Assembly: GCA_963823075.1 (NCBI GenBank) | Contig: CAWGKE010000001.1 | Location: 1,364,001-1,428,000 of the forward strand | Source of the DNA: UBA4732 sp963823075 | Lineage (GTDB): Bacteria; Planctomycetota; Planctomycetia; Gemmatales; Gemmataceae | Direction: 5' to 3' | DNA: 64,000 nucleotides | In this document: positions 53,397 through 61,886 of the stretch, in pieces | How positions within the stretch are numbered: the stretch's first letter is position 1 | Layout of the letters: every line of letters starts with the position of its first letter | Translations under genes and position numbers: made by a program | The notes under the pieces: generated by a model | What the model was told of the DNA's origin: nothing | Seen by the model: the letters and a program-made list of their open reading frames with translations, nothing else | The model's database searches: none

Positions 53397-56156
53397 ATGT
53401 CCCGATTGCTCCGCTCGCGTCTCGTCTGGACGCTTCTCGTGCTGGCGCCCGCCGCCCTGCTGACGATGGCCCGCGCCGACGCCCCGAAGGAGGCGCCCGC
53501 CGAGGACGCCGCCCTCAAGGCCGCCTCCGCCCTCTACGACGGCGTTCGCGTCGAGACCCTCGACAACGGCCTCAAGGTCTATCTCAAGCCGGTGCCCAAG
53601 TCGCCCGTCGTCACCACCATGGTCGCCTACAAGGTCGGCTCGGCCGACGAGGACCTCGACCACACCGGCCTGTCGCACTACCTCGAACATCTCATGTTCA
53701 AGGGCACCGACAAGATCCTGCCCGGCGACATCGACCGCATCACCTTCCGCAACGGCGGCGCCAATAACGCCTATACCGATACGGATTACACCATATTCCA
53801 CTTCGACTTCCCCTACGACCGCTGGGAGGCGGCCCTGGAGATCGAGGCCGACCGGATGCGCAACCTGCGCATCGACGACAAACACGAGTTCCAGCAGGAG
53901 AAGGGCGCCGTCATCAACGAGCTGCAGCGCGACGAGGACGAGCCGTGGGACCTGGAGGAGAAAACGATCCTGCCGGCCCTGTTCGGCGCGGACGGCCCGT
54001 ACGGCCATCCGGTCATCGGCCTGAAACAGCAGGTCCGCGACGCCACCGCCGAGGTCATCAAGGCCCACTACGACAAGTGGTACCACCCCAACAACGCCTC
54101 GCTCGTCGTCTGCGGCGGCTTCGACCCCGACATGGCGCTGGCGAAGATCAAAGAGCTGTTCGGCCCCATCCCGAAGGCGGAATTGCCGGAGCGCAAAAGG
54201 CTTTCGAGGGAGCAGCCGAAGCGGCCCGAGCGGGTCGCGATGGACTCGAAGTTCGCCGTGCCGCGGATGCTGATGACCTGGAACACGGTGGACAGCAAGA
54301 GCGACGACTACCCGGCCCTGACCGTGCTGGAGGCGCTGTTGAACGGTCGCACCAGCCGGCTCTACAAGAAGCTGATCGAGGGCGAACAGGTCGCCTCGTC
54401 CGTCTCCGCCAGCCACAACGCCGGCCGCTACCCCGGCTGGTTCGAGATCGACCTGGAGCTGTACGACAAGAAGGACGGCGACCGCACGGAGAAGCTGGTG
54501 CTGGACGAGCTGAAGAAGCTGGCCGACCAGCCGGTTTCGGACGCCGAGCTGGCGCGGGTGCGGCGGCAGCTTGTGGCCGGCGCCGTGTTCGGCCGCGAGA
54601 GCGTCCACGCCCTGGCCGACAGCATCGCCAAGGGCGTCACCACCAACGACCTCGACTGGCTCAAGACCGTGCTGCCGCGCATGTTGGCCGTCACGCCCGC
54701 CGACCTCCAGCGCGTCGTCAAGACCTATCTCGATCCGGAAAAGCGCGTGGTCTTGTGGTCGGTCCCCAAGGGTGAAGGGGCGAGCGGCCGGCGTGAGCCG
54801 GCTGATGGGGTCTATCAGCCGGCTCACGCCGGCCGCTCGTCGCGCACCGCCGCGGTCGGCGGCGACTTCCCGCTCCAGGACGTGAAGCGCGTCGAGCTGC
54901 CCAACGGCCTGACGCTGCTCCTCTACGAGGACCACCGCCTGCCGATCATCACCGCCCAGGCGGAGCTGCACCGCGTCAACGCTTATGAGACGGACGACAA
55001 GCTCGGCGTGTCGGCGCTGACCGGCCTTCTGTTGCAGGAGTCCTCGAAGAAGCACAGCGGCCCGGAAATCGCCGACCTGATCGAGGGCGTCGGCGGCTCG
55101 CTGGAGCTGGGCGCCGGCGGCGGCACGGTGCGCGTGCTGGCGCCGGATCGCTCGCTGGGCCTGGGGCTGCTGTTCGAGTGCCTGACGCAGCCGGCCTTCG
55201 CCAAGGAGGACTTCATGCGCCAGCAGCAGATTCTGCTCTCGACGCTCAAGGACATGGAGACGCAGCCGGAGTCGATGGCCGAGCGCACCTTCCAGGCGAT
55301 GGTCTACGGCAAGCACCCGCGCGGCCGGCCGGCGATGGGCACGGTCAAGACGGTGGAGGCGCTGACGCCGGCCGACTGCGCCGCCTTCCATGAGAAGGTG
55401 TTCACGCCGTCCAACGTGACGCTGGCGATCGTCGGCGACTTCGACGCCAAGGAGGCGACGGAGGAGATCGCAAAGCTGACGGCCGACTGGAAGAAGACGG
55501 ACCTGGAAACGCCGCAATATCCGAAGGTGGAGATGCCCAAGGAGTTCACGCAGAAGATCATCTCCATGCCGGAGTCGGCCCAGCTGCATTTCTACATCGG
55601 CCACGTCGGCGTCCGGCGCGACAACCCGGACTATTACAAGCTGCTGGTGATGGACTACGTTTTGGGCGTCGGCCCCGGCTTCACGGATCGGCTGTCGGCC
55701 CGGCTGCGCGACCGCGAGGGCCTGGCCTACACGGTGCGCGGCACGATCACGGGGTCGGCGGACCTGGAGCCGGGCGCGTTCACCGGCTACATCGGCACGG
55801 ACAGCGACAATTTCGACCGCGTAAAGAAGGAGTTCCTGGAGGAGCTGAACCGCATCCGCGACACGGCGCCCAAGCCGCAGGAGGTGGAGGACGCGAAGAC
55901 GTATCTGGTCGGCAGCCAGAGCCTGCGTTTTTCGACCTCGGCGGAGGTGGCCGGCCAGATGCTGTACGTGGACCGCTACCACCTCGGCGCCGACTACCTG
56001 AGCGACTATCGCAAGGCGGTGATGGCGGTGACGCCGGAGGACGTGCAGGCCGTGGCGAAGAAGTACCTGGACCCGGACCACATGGTGATCGTGGCGGCCG
56101 GCGCCGTGGACGCGACGGGCAAGCCGACGAACAAGCTGCCGGCGCCGAAGCCGTGA
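53397..56156 (+). CDS. M16-family zinc peptidase with two peptidase halves
   Basis: 919 residues with a signal peptide (VWTLLVLAPAALLTMARADA). The N-terminal half has the inverted zinc motif GLSHYLEHLMFKGT (HxxEH) with the third ligand in KGAVINELQRDED. YGHPVIGLKQQVRDATAEVI follows. The C-terminal half (LPNGLTLLLYEDHRLPIITA) lacks HxxEH, as in other processing-protease-like members. The halves are joined by a linker coded by a perfect palindrome (54781-54839). It would degrade exported peptides in the envelope. The start ATG 53397 follows GGAGAGG. Confidence 0.95.
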   Translation: MSRLLRSRLVWTLLVLAPAALLTMARADAPKEAPAEDAALKAASALYDGVRVETLDNGLKVYLKPVPKSPVVTTMVAYKVGSADEDLDHTGLSHYLEHLMFKGTDKILPGDIDRITFRNGGANNAYTDTDYTIFHFDFPYDRWEAALEIEADRMRNLRIDDKHEFQQEKGAVINELQRDEDEPWDLEEKTILPALFGADGPYGHPVIGLKQQVRDATAEVIKAHYDKWYHPNNASLVVCGGFDPDMALAKIKELFGPIPKAELPERKRLSREQPKRPERVAMDSKFAVPRMLMTWNTVDSKSDDYPALTVLEALLNGRTSRLYKKLIEGEQVASSVSASHNAGRYPGWFEIDLELYDKKDGDRTEKLVLDELKKLADQPVSDAELARVRRQLVAGAVFGRESVHALADSIAKGVTTNDLDWLKTVLPRMLAVTPADLQRVVKTYLDPEKRVVLWSVPKGEGASGRREPADGVYQPAHAGRSSRTAAVGGDFPLQDVKRVELPNGLTLLLYEDHRLPIITAQAELHRVNAYETDDKLGVSALTGLLLQESSKKHSGPEIADLIEGVGGSLELGAGGGTVRVLAPDRSLGLGLLFECLTQPAFAKEDFMRQQQILLSTLKDMETQPESMAERTFQAMVYGKHPRGRPAMGTVKTVEALTPADCAAFHEKVFTPSNVTLAIVGDFDAKEATEEIAKLTADWKKTDLETPQYPKVEMPKEFTQKIISMPESAQLHFYIGHVGVRRDNPDYYKLLVMDYVLGVGPGFTDRLSARLRDREGLAYTVRGTITGSADLEPGAFTGYIGTDSDNFDRVKKEFLEELNRIRDTAPKPQEVEDAKTYLVGSQSLRFSTSAEVAGQMLYVDRYHLGADYLSDYRKAVMAVTPEDVQAVAKKYLDPDHMVIVAAGAVDATGKPTNKLPAPKP
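54781..54839. repeat. Perfect 26-bp-arm palindrome inside the M16 peptidase gene
   Basis: Arms 54781-54806 and 54814-54839 (CGAGCGGCCGGCGTGAGCCG start) match fully over 26 bp with a 7-base loop. It is in frame and encodes SGRREPADGVYQPAHAGRSS at the boundary between the peptidase halves. Confidence 0.92.
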
Positions 56157-56176
56157 CCGCGACCGCCCACTCCGTT

Positions 56177-56233
56177 TAGCCGCTCTTCGCAGAAGAGCGC
56201 GTCCGCGACGCGCTCTTCTGCGAAGAGCGGCTA
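56177..56233. repeat. Perfect 57-bp palindrome after the M16 gene
   Basis: TAGCCGCTCTTCGCAGAAGA plus GCGCGTC pairs fully (27 bp) with the complement around CGC. It begins 21 bp after the M16 stop and ends 82 bp before the DUF1573 gene. The TAGCCG start is shared with the palindrome at 60738. Confidence 0.92.
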
Positions 56234-56314
56234 ACCGAGTCGGAGCAAAACCGACGTTGCGGCCGCCCTCGAAAGACGGTATCTCCCCACCGGAATCCGC
56301 TCGGGGGAGAAACG

Positions 56315-57318
56315 ATGCGTCATTCGTGGCTGCTTTTCGCGGCGGTGCTGGTCCCAAGTCCGACGTGGTGCGCGGTCGGCCGGGCCGCGCTGGAGGGCGA
56401 TCCGCCGGCGTTCGACGCCGGGACCGTCCACGCCGGCGCACCGCTGTCGCACCGCTTCGTCCTGTCAAATCGCGGATCGGAAATCGTAGAAATCATCGAA
56501 ACCCGACCGAGTTGCGGCTGCGCGACGGCGACGCCGGATCGGCGGCGATTCGCGCCGGGCGAAACGGGATCGCTGCTGCTGGCGGTCAACACGCTGACGC
56601 GCCGGACGGCCCCTCGTCGTGGGGCGTGACGCTGCGCTGCCGCTGCGGCGACCGCGTCGAGGAGACGACGCTGACGCTGACGGCGCACGTGCGGGCCGAC
56701 CTGTCGCTGGAGCCGTCGGCCTTGGTCGTCGAGACGGCCGGGGCGGTGGACCGTACCATCACGCTGACCGACCGGCGGCAAGCGGCGATGAGCGTCAAGG
56801 TGGAGACGACGTGCCCGCAGGTGCGGGCGTCGGTGGACGCGCCGACCCCCCCTCCCAACCCTCCCCCCGCGGGTGGGGGAGGGCGGGGGTGGACATATGC
56901 GATCCATCTGGAGGCGCCGGCCGACCTGCCCGAGGGCCGGTACGACGAGACGCTGCATCTCTACACATCCGACCCGGAATATCCTGATTTGAAGCTGCCG
57001 TTCACAATCGTGAAGCACGGCCGCCAGCGCGTGAGCGCGACGCCGGCGGCGGTGGAACTGACGGCCGCCTCGCCGTCGCGGCTGGTGCTGCTGCGGGGCG
57101 GCGAGGGCGACGGCGACGAGGTGGAGATCGGCGGCGTGGACGCGGACGCGGCGGTGCGGTGCGAGTGGACGCCGGGCCCGCGGCCGACGGCGGCGGTGCG
57201 GCTGCGTCTCGACGCCGCGAAGCTGCCGGCCGACGGAGTGAAAACGGTCGTGCATGTCCATCTCATCAAGCCGGCGGAGCAGACGGTGGACGTGCCGGTG
57301 ACGTGGGGGCCGCGGTGA
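56315..57318 (+). CDS. DUF1573-domain secreted protein (frame break)
   Basis: About 334 residues. The signal peptide is MRHSWLLFAAVLVPSPTWCA. Then FDAGTVHAGAPLSHRFVLSN and ETRPSCGCATATPDRRRFAP are DUF1573 signatures (the CGC motif). A missing base near 56605 moves the frame; after it come SSWGVTLRCRCGDRVEETTL, LEPSALVVETAGAVDRTITL and ELTAASPSRLVLLRGGEGDG, which are further immunoglobulin-like repeats. An in-frame palindrome (56845-56892) encodes a Pro/Gly stretch. Probably a surface protein; function unknown. Confidence 0.82.
56845..56892. repeat. GC palindrome inside the DUF1573 gene
   Basis: CCCCTCCCAACCCTCCCCCC with its inverted partner GGGTGGGGGAGGG. More than 30 bases are identical to the copy in the tubulin-like region at 52038-52091, showing a dispersed family. 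It encodes PTPPPNPPPAGGGGRGW. Confidence 0.85.
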
Positions 57319-57377
57319 GCGGGTGCAGGGGATGGACGACTCCTTTTTCGAGTTCCTCCACTTGCCGCGAATCCGAG

Positions 57378-58925
57378 TTATATCCCAAGCGCCCGGTCGA
57401 TCCGCGCCAGGCAGCGCTCCTTGCCCAGCGTCGCCAGCGTCTCATAGGCGCCGAAGCCTACTTCCTTGCCCGTCACCGCGACGCGCAGCATCTGGCTGAC
57501 CGGCCCGTGCTTGATTCCCTCTGCCTGTGCGAACTCCTCGACCCGTCCCTTGAGCGTCGCCGCGTCGAACGGCTCCGTCGCGGCCAGCACCGCCCGCGCC
57601 TTCCGCAGCAGGTCCGCCGCCTTGCGGACGTGCTTGTCGAAGGCCTTCTCGTCATACGGCAGCCGCTCGTCGGCCGTGAAGAAGTCGGCGTAGTTCAGAA
57701 CGTCGCCCGCCACGGTGAACCGAGGCCCGGCGTCCGCGATGATTTTCGTCGCCAGGGCGCGGTCGGACGTCGAAACCGGCTCGGGGACCAACCCGGCCCG
57801 CGTCAAATACGGCAGCGCCCGCTCCATTTTCTCCGCAATCGGCAGCTGCTGGAAGTAGCGCTCCTCGAACGCGAACAGCTTCTTCACGTCGAGGCTGGCC
57901 GGCCCCTTGTTGACGCGCTCCAGGGAGAACGCCGCAACCATCTCCTCCCGCGTAAAGAACTCCGTCTTGTCGTCCAAGGCCCAGCCGAGCAGCACGAGGT
58001 AATTGACGATCGCATCCGGCAGGTAGCCGACCTGTTCGTAGAAATCGACGATGACCGGGTTGAACGTGTCGGCCGTCGTCTTCAGGCCGAGTCGGTCGGC
58101 GATGGCCTTGCCGTGGTCGTAGACGCGCTTGAAGTCCGGGTTCTTGAGGTATTGCGGGATCTTGCGCTTGCTGAGCTTGTTCTTGCTGCCCGGCTCGGCG
58201 ACGAACGGCAGATGCGCATACTCCGGCAAGGGGTAGCCGAGACTCTGGACAATGAAGATCTGTCGCGGCGTGTTCGACAAATGCTCCTCGGCCCGGATGA
58301 CGTGGCTGATCTTCATGTCGAAGTCGTCCACGACGCTGGCCAGGTTGTACAGCACCGTGCCGTCGGCCCGCTGCACGACGCTGTCCTGCTCGCCGGCCCA
58401 CTTCACCTCCATGTCGCCTCGGATATGATCGAAGAAGCGGCAGGCGCCCTCGCGCGGCATCTTGAGACGGACGACGCCCTTGCGGCCCTCCGCCTCGAAC
58501 TTCGCCCGCTGAGCCGGCGTCTCGGCCATCCAGCGGCGGCCGTAGAGGAACGGCCGTTTCTCCGCCTCGGCCGCGGCGCGCTCCGCCTTCACCTCGTCTT
58601 CGGTCGCGTAATCCCAGTAAGCATGGCCCCTCTCGACCAGCTCGCGCACGGCGGCCCGGTAGCGGTCGAGCTTCTGCGACTGGTAGTAGGGGCCGTGCGG
58701 CCCGCCGACCTCGGCGCCTTCGTCCCAGTGCAGGCCGAGCCAGCGGAAGCCTTCGAGGATGGGTTGCAGGGCCTCGGCCACGTTGCGCTGCTGATCGGTG
58801 TCGTCGATGCGCAGAATGAACTGGCCGCCGTGCTTGCGGGCGAATAGCCAGTTGAACAGGGCGGTGCGGACGCCGCCGATGTGGAGATAGCCGGTCGGGC
58901 TAGGGGCGAAACGGGTGCGGACCAT
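57378..58925 (-). CDS. gltX: Glutamyl-tRNA synthetase
   Basis: 515 residues. TRFAPSPTGYLHIGGVRTAL has the HIGH-type motif, and NKLSKRKIPQYLKN is the KMSKS motif. GLHWDEGAEVGGPHGPYYQS and HVIRAEEHLSNTPRQIFIVQ are family signatures. The C-terminal anticodon-binding domain is complete (EEFAQAEGIKHGPVSQMLRV). It charges tRNA-Glu. Start ATG 58925 overlaps no gene. A catalytic housekeeping gene with an intact frame. Confidence 0.97.
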   Translation of the reverse strand: MVRTRFAPSPTGYLHIGGVRTALFNWLFARKHGGQFILRIDDTDQQRNVAEALQPILEGFRWLGLHWDEGAEVGGPHGPYYQSQKLDRYRAAVRELVERGHAYWDYATEDEVKAERAAAEAEKRPFLYGRRWMAETPAQRAKFEAEGRKGVVRLKMPREGACRFFDHIRGDMEVKWAGEQDSVVQRADGTVLYNLASVVDDFDMKISHVIRAEEHLSNTPRQIFIVQSLGYPLPEYAHLPFVAEPGSKNKLSKRKIPQYLKNPDFKRVYDHGKAIADRLGLKTTADTFNPVIVDFYEQVGYLPDAIVNYLVLLGWALDDKTEFFTREEMVAAFSLERVNKGPASLDVKKLFAFEERYFQQLPIAEKMERALPYLTRAGLVPEPVSTSDRALATKIIADAGPRFTVAGDVLNYADFFTADERLPYDEKAFDKHVRKAADLLRKARAVLAATEPFDAATLKGRVEEFAQAEGIKHGPVSQMLRVAVTGKEVGFGAYETLATLGKERCLARIDRALGI

Positions 58926-59024
58926 GAGCAGCGCTTCCGTGGCCAGGCGGGGAGGCGGGCGTCCTTCGCATTGGCGCCATTATAGGGACGGCGGCAGGCT
59001 CCGGGGATCGTCTGGAAACCAGAG

Positions 59025-59067
59025 AAGCGCCGGCGAGGGATTCGGACGGAATCCCTTGCCGGCGCTT
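59025..59067. terminator. Palindrome downstream of the TIGR03000 gene
   Basis: AAGCGCCGGCGAGGGATT pairs with AATCCCTTGCCGGCGCTT (one mismatch) around TCGGACGG. It begins 23 bp after the stop at 59090 (minus strand) and lies 100 bp before gltX starts, so it probably ends the TIGR03000 transcript. Confidence 0.65.
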
Positions 59068-59089
59068 GGGGCGGGTCGTCGAACGATGG

Positions 59090-59808
59090 TCATTCCGGCG
59101 GGGCGGGGATGGGGGAGCCGATCGGCTCGGCCCGCGTGAAATCCACGTCGGTTCGCTCGTTGGAGTGGACGATCACAGTGCGCGTCTGATCGACCACCTT
59201 GCCGTTCGCCTTCCAGCGGGCGCGGATCTCGTACTGATAGTTGCGGCCGACGGGCAGGGTCGGCGTGACGAACTCGCGCTGCTCGCCCTTCTGCTGGGTC
59301 GCGTCGCCGTTGAACCAGACCTCGGCGTCGGCGGGGACGACGACGCCGACCGCGGCCGTGCCGTCGGGCGGAGGGGGCTGTCCGGGTTGTTGCGGCGCCG
59401 GGCCCCGTCGTCCGGGCTGCCGCTGGAGTAGAGGGCCGCCGACGGCGCGGGGTAGGCGTAGGCCGGCGCGACGTAGGCGGGGCTGTAGTAGGCGCTGAGG
59501 CCGGGGTAGACGCCAAGGCTGCCGAAGTAGCCCGGAGCGTAGCCGCCGTAGTAGCGGCCGTAATACCCCGAGCGGTAGCCGCCGCCGTAGTAGCCCGAAT
59601 GATAGCCGCTGTAATACCCGGAGTGGTAGCCGCCGGCGTAGCCGCCGTGGTAGCCGCCGCCGGCGTAGCCGCCGTGGTAGCCGCCGCCGGCGCCGCCGTG
59701 GTTGCCGCCTCCCTGGGCGGGCGCGGCGAGGGCCGACCCAACGGGCAAGCCGAGCAGGGCCGCCGTCAGCGTTGCGACCATCGGGGCGAAAAAGCGTGAT
59801 CCGGACAT
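59090..59808 (-). CDS. Secreted Gly/Tyr-rich TIGR03000-domain protein (frame break)
   Basis: About 239 residues. MSGSRFFAPMVATLTAALLG begins a signal peptide ending near ALAAP. A 70-residue region repeats GGYHGGYAGG, YHSGYYSGYHSG and related Gly/Tyr/His words. Near 59420 the frame changes. The continuation has AAVGVVVPADAEVWFNGDAT, REFVTPTLPVGRNYQYEIRA and VDQTRTVIVHSNERTDVDFT, the TIGR03000 domain found in planctomycetes. A surface or matrix protein is likely. The repeat is built from alternating Gly and Tyr/His codons, so slippage could cause length change. Confidence 0.82.
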
Positions 59809-59978
59809 GACATCACCTCATTGGGCCGGTCGATTGGAGAAATCGACCTGGCTTGTCTATTCTACGCGCTCCTCTTCCGCCAAGAAAGGGACGGAAACGG
59901 AAGTCGTCCACTGAAGTTCGCCGCCGACCCCGACCGAATGGAATCCGTATACGGAAGTGTACCTGTGAAGAGACGGCC

Positions 59979-60344
59979 ATGCGAATCGCCGACCGTGAAT
60001 CCGACGTGCTGGCCGCGTGCCTGCAATACCTGGCCGTGAAGGGCGTCTTCGCCTGGCGGCAGAACCAGGGAGCCATTCCGCGGAAGGGCGGCGGTTATCG
60101 GCGTTTCGTCGGTCTGCGCGGCGTTTCCGACATCCTCGGCATTCTTCCCCAGCGCGCGGAGGTGGTCGGCGAGGGGATGGTGCGGTTCGGCAATCTGCTG
60201 GCCGTCGAGGTGAAGCGGCCGGGCGAAAAGCCGCGGCCGGAGCAGACGGCGTTCCTGGAGCGCGTCAACGGGCTGGGCGGCGTCGGCCTGTGCGTCCATA
60301 GCGTCGGCGAGCTGGAGGCGCGACTGCGGCCGTTCCTGGTGTAG
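59979..60344 (+). CDS. VRR-NUC domain nuclease
   Basis: 121 residues. RESDVLAACLQYLAVKGVFA begins the fold; RRFVGLRGVSDILGILPQRA has the catalytic Asp (SDILG) and LLAVEVKRPGEKPRPEQTAF the E-x-K and P-x-x-x-Q-x-x-F motif. Stand-alone VRR-NUC proteins are often phage- or mobile-linked. GAAGAG precedes ATG 59979. No neighbour suggests a partner. Confidence 0.9.
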   Translation: MRIADRESDVLAACLQYLAVKGVFAWRQNQGAIPRKGGGYRRFVGLRGVSDILGILPQRAEVVGEGMVRFGNLLAVEVKRPGEKPRPEQTAFLERVNGLGGVGLCVHSVGELEARLRPFLV

Positions 60345-60371
60345 CGCCTCCCGCTCGCCGCCGATTTTCCC

Positions 60372-60524
60372 CTACAATTTCCGGCTGAAATTCGCCAGCA
60401 GCAGCGCCCGGCCGCGAAGGTGATCGATCGGAATCCCCAGGGCCAACTCTCGGGCCTGGTCGCACTGCCCCTGCTGCACGAGGTCCGCAACCCGACGGTA
60501 CGTTTGGACGGCGATCTGGGTCAT
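60372..60524 (-). CDS. Small 50-residue hypothetical protein
   Basis: MTQIAVQTYRRVADLVQQGQ begins a helical protein that ends LRGRALLLANFSRKL before TAG at 60372. GGGGAGAC is 7 bp before the ATG. It resembles a short TPR-like helix pair. No family recognised; coding is supported by a good ribosome site and the codon pattern only. Convergent with the VRR-NUC gene. Confidence 0.5.
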   Translation of the reverse strand: MTQIAVQTYRRVADLVQQGQCDQARELALGIPIDHLRGRALLLANFSRKL

Positions 60525-60737
60525 GGCAACTGTCTCCCCGGTGAAAGTGCGCTGGTCCCCAAGGGAGTTTGCCCCGCGAATGTCCGCCGCGCCGGCCGCG
60601 CTTCATGGAAACCAGCGACGATCGGGGGCCGCTCGTCGTCGCCGGCCGCGTCTCGCTTGAAATGCCTACAGCAACCCTCTCTTTCCTCGCCGGATCACTT
60701 TGCCGGCCCGCCCCATCTTCCGCCGGCCACGCCGTCT

Positions 60738-60804
60738 GGTTAGCCGCGACGCGCAGCGGAGCGCTTCGCCCCCCAAGCGCTCCGCTGGCGCGTCGCGGCT
60801 AACC
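60738..60804. repeat. Long palindrome downstream of the basic secretory protein gene
   Basis: GGTTAGCCGCGACGCG-CAGC and the complement GCTGGCGCGTCGCGGCTAAC pair over nearly 30 bp with one unpaired base, around CGCCCCCC. It ends 12 bp after the stop at 60816 (minus strand). Confidence 0.88.
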
Positions 60805-60815
60805 GGCGTCCCCAA

Positions 60816-61868
60816 TCACTTCTTGAGCGTCCCCCGCCACTCGCCGTCGAGTTCCTGGAGCGTCTTGCCCGTGAGATCCTTGAAGAGGTCGTCGGAGTAA
60901 TCCCCCTTCCGCATGTGGACGTTGAGCTTGCGGACCAACTCCTTGTCATACTTTTCGGACACGTAATTCAGGAACGTCGCCGTGACGCGGTAGCTGCCGT
61001 CGTAGTGGGCCTTGTCGGGATCGACCGGCCCCGCCTTGCCCGGCTCGTACTTGAAGAAGCGCTCGTAGTCGGCGACGCCCTCGACCAGCCAGCCCGGGTT
61101 GCGGACGCCGCGGAGGCCCTGGATCGTGTGGACGGTTTCGTGGACCATCGCCCCGAAGTCGTCGGGGTGCGATTTGAAATACTTCACGGACCCCGTAATG
61201 TGGTCGCCGCCGGTCGCCGCAACGCCCCGGTAGCGGTTCTTGAGGGTCATGGTGACGACGCGGGACGGTTTCCAGCCGTCGCTCTTGAGGTCGTCGCAGA
61301 GCAGCGGATATTCGCGCTCGCAGATGCGGGCGGCCTTGTCCGCCCATTCCTTCATCTCCGGCGCGTCGGACACGTCCACCACGAACTCGACGGGGTACTG
61401 GAAGACCGTCACGGCCGGGTCCGAATCGACCGCGATCTCGTCGATCGCCAGCGGATGTTTGAGGTCTTCCGTGGGCCGAATGCGGATCGCCTGGATCATG
61501 CGGCCGTCGAACTTGGCGGTGGCGATGCCGTCCGCGAATATCCCGGCGTCCTCGAAGGATTTGCCGTCGGCGGAGACCTGGAGCGTCCCTGCCTCCAGCT
61601 CGTCGCCGCCCTTCGGTCGGCCGGTGGAGACGCAGACCGACTTCACGGCGACCGGCCTGTCGAAGACGAGGCTGAAGTGGTCGGCGGCGGTCGGGTTTTT
61701 TTCCGACGCGAAATAGGTGTCAAGATCGCCGTCGAAGGCGAGCTGGCGAATCTGTTCGCCCGCCGTGGTCAGCGTGGTTTCGACGGTCGCGGCGACCGGC
61801 TCCGCGGCGCGCGACGCCGCGGCCCACAGCAGCGGCGCCGCGAGGATGAGGGGGGTCCAACGTCGCAT
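60816..61868 (-). CDS. Basic secretory protein-family metalloprotease-like, secreted
   Basis: 350 residues. MRRWTPLILAAPLLWAAASR is a signal peptide. An N-terminal discoidin-like domain (ASEKNPTAADHFSLVFDRPV, KSVCVSTGRPKG) is followed by the BSP domain with VHETVHTIQGLRGVRNPGWL (HExxH plus Gly-containing loop) and VEGVADYERFFKYEPG. BSP proteins are zinc-peptidase-like. It binds or processes an extracellular substrate (inference). Its downstream palindrome marks the transcript end. Confidence 0.9.
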   Translation of the reverse strand: MRRWTPLILAAPLLWAAASRAAEPVAATVETTLTTAGEQIRQLAFDGDLDTYFASEKNPTAADHFSLVFDRPVAVKSVCVSTGRPKGGDELEAGTLQVSADGKSFEDAGIFADGIATAKFDGRMIQAIRIRPTEDLKHPLAIDEIAVDSDPAVTVFQYPVEFVVDVSDAPEMKEWADKAARICEREYPLLCDDLKSDGWKPSRVVTMTLKNRYRGVAATGGDHITGSVKYFKSHPDDFGAMVHETVHTIQGLRGVRNPGWLVEGVADYERFFKYEPGKAGPVDPDKAHYDGSYRVTATFLNYVSEKYDKELVRKLNVHMRKGDYSDDLFKDLTGKTLQELDGEWRGTLKK

Positions 61869-61886
61869 TCCGATCCTCCCAGAGAA

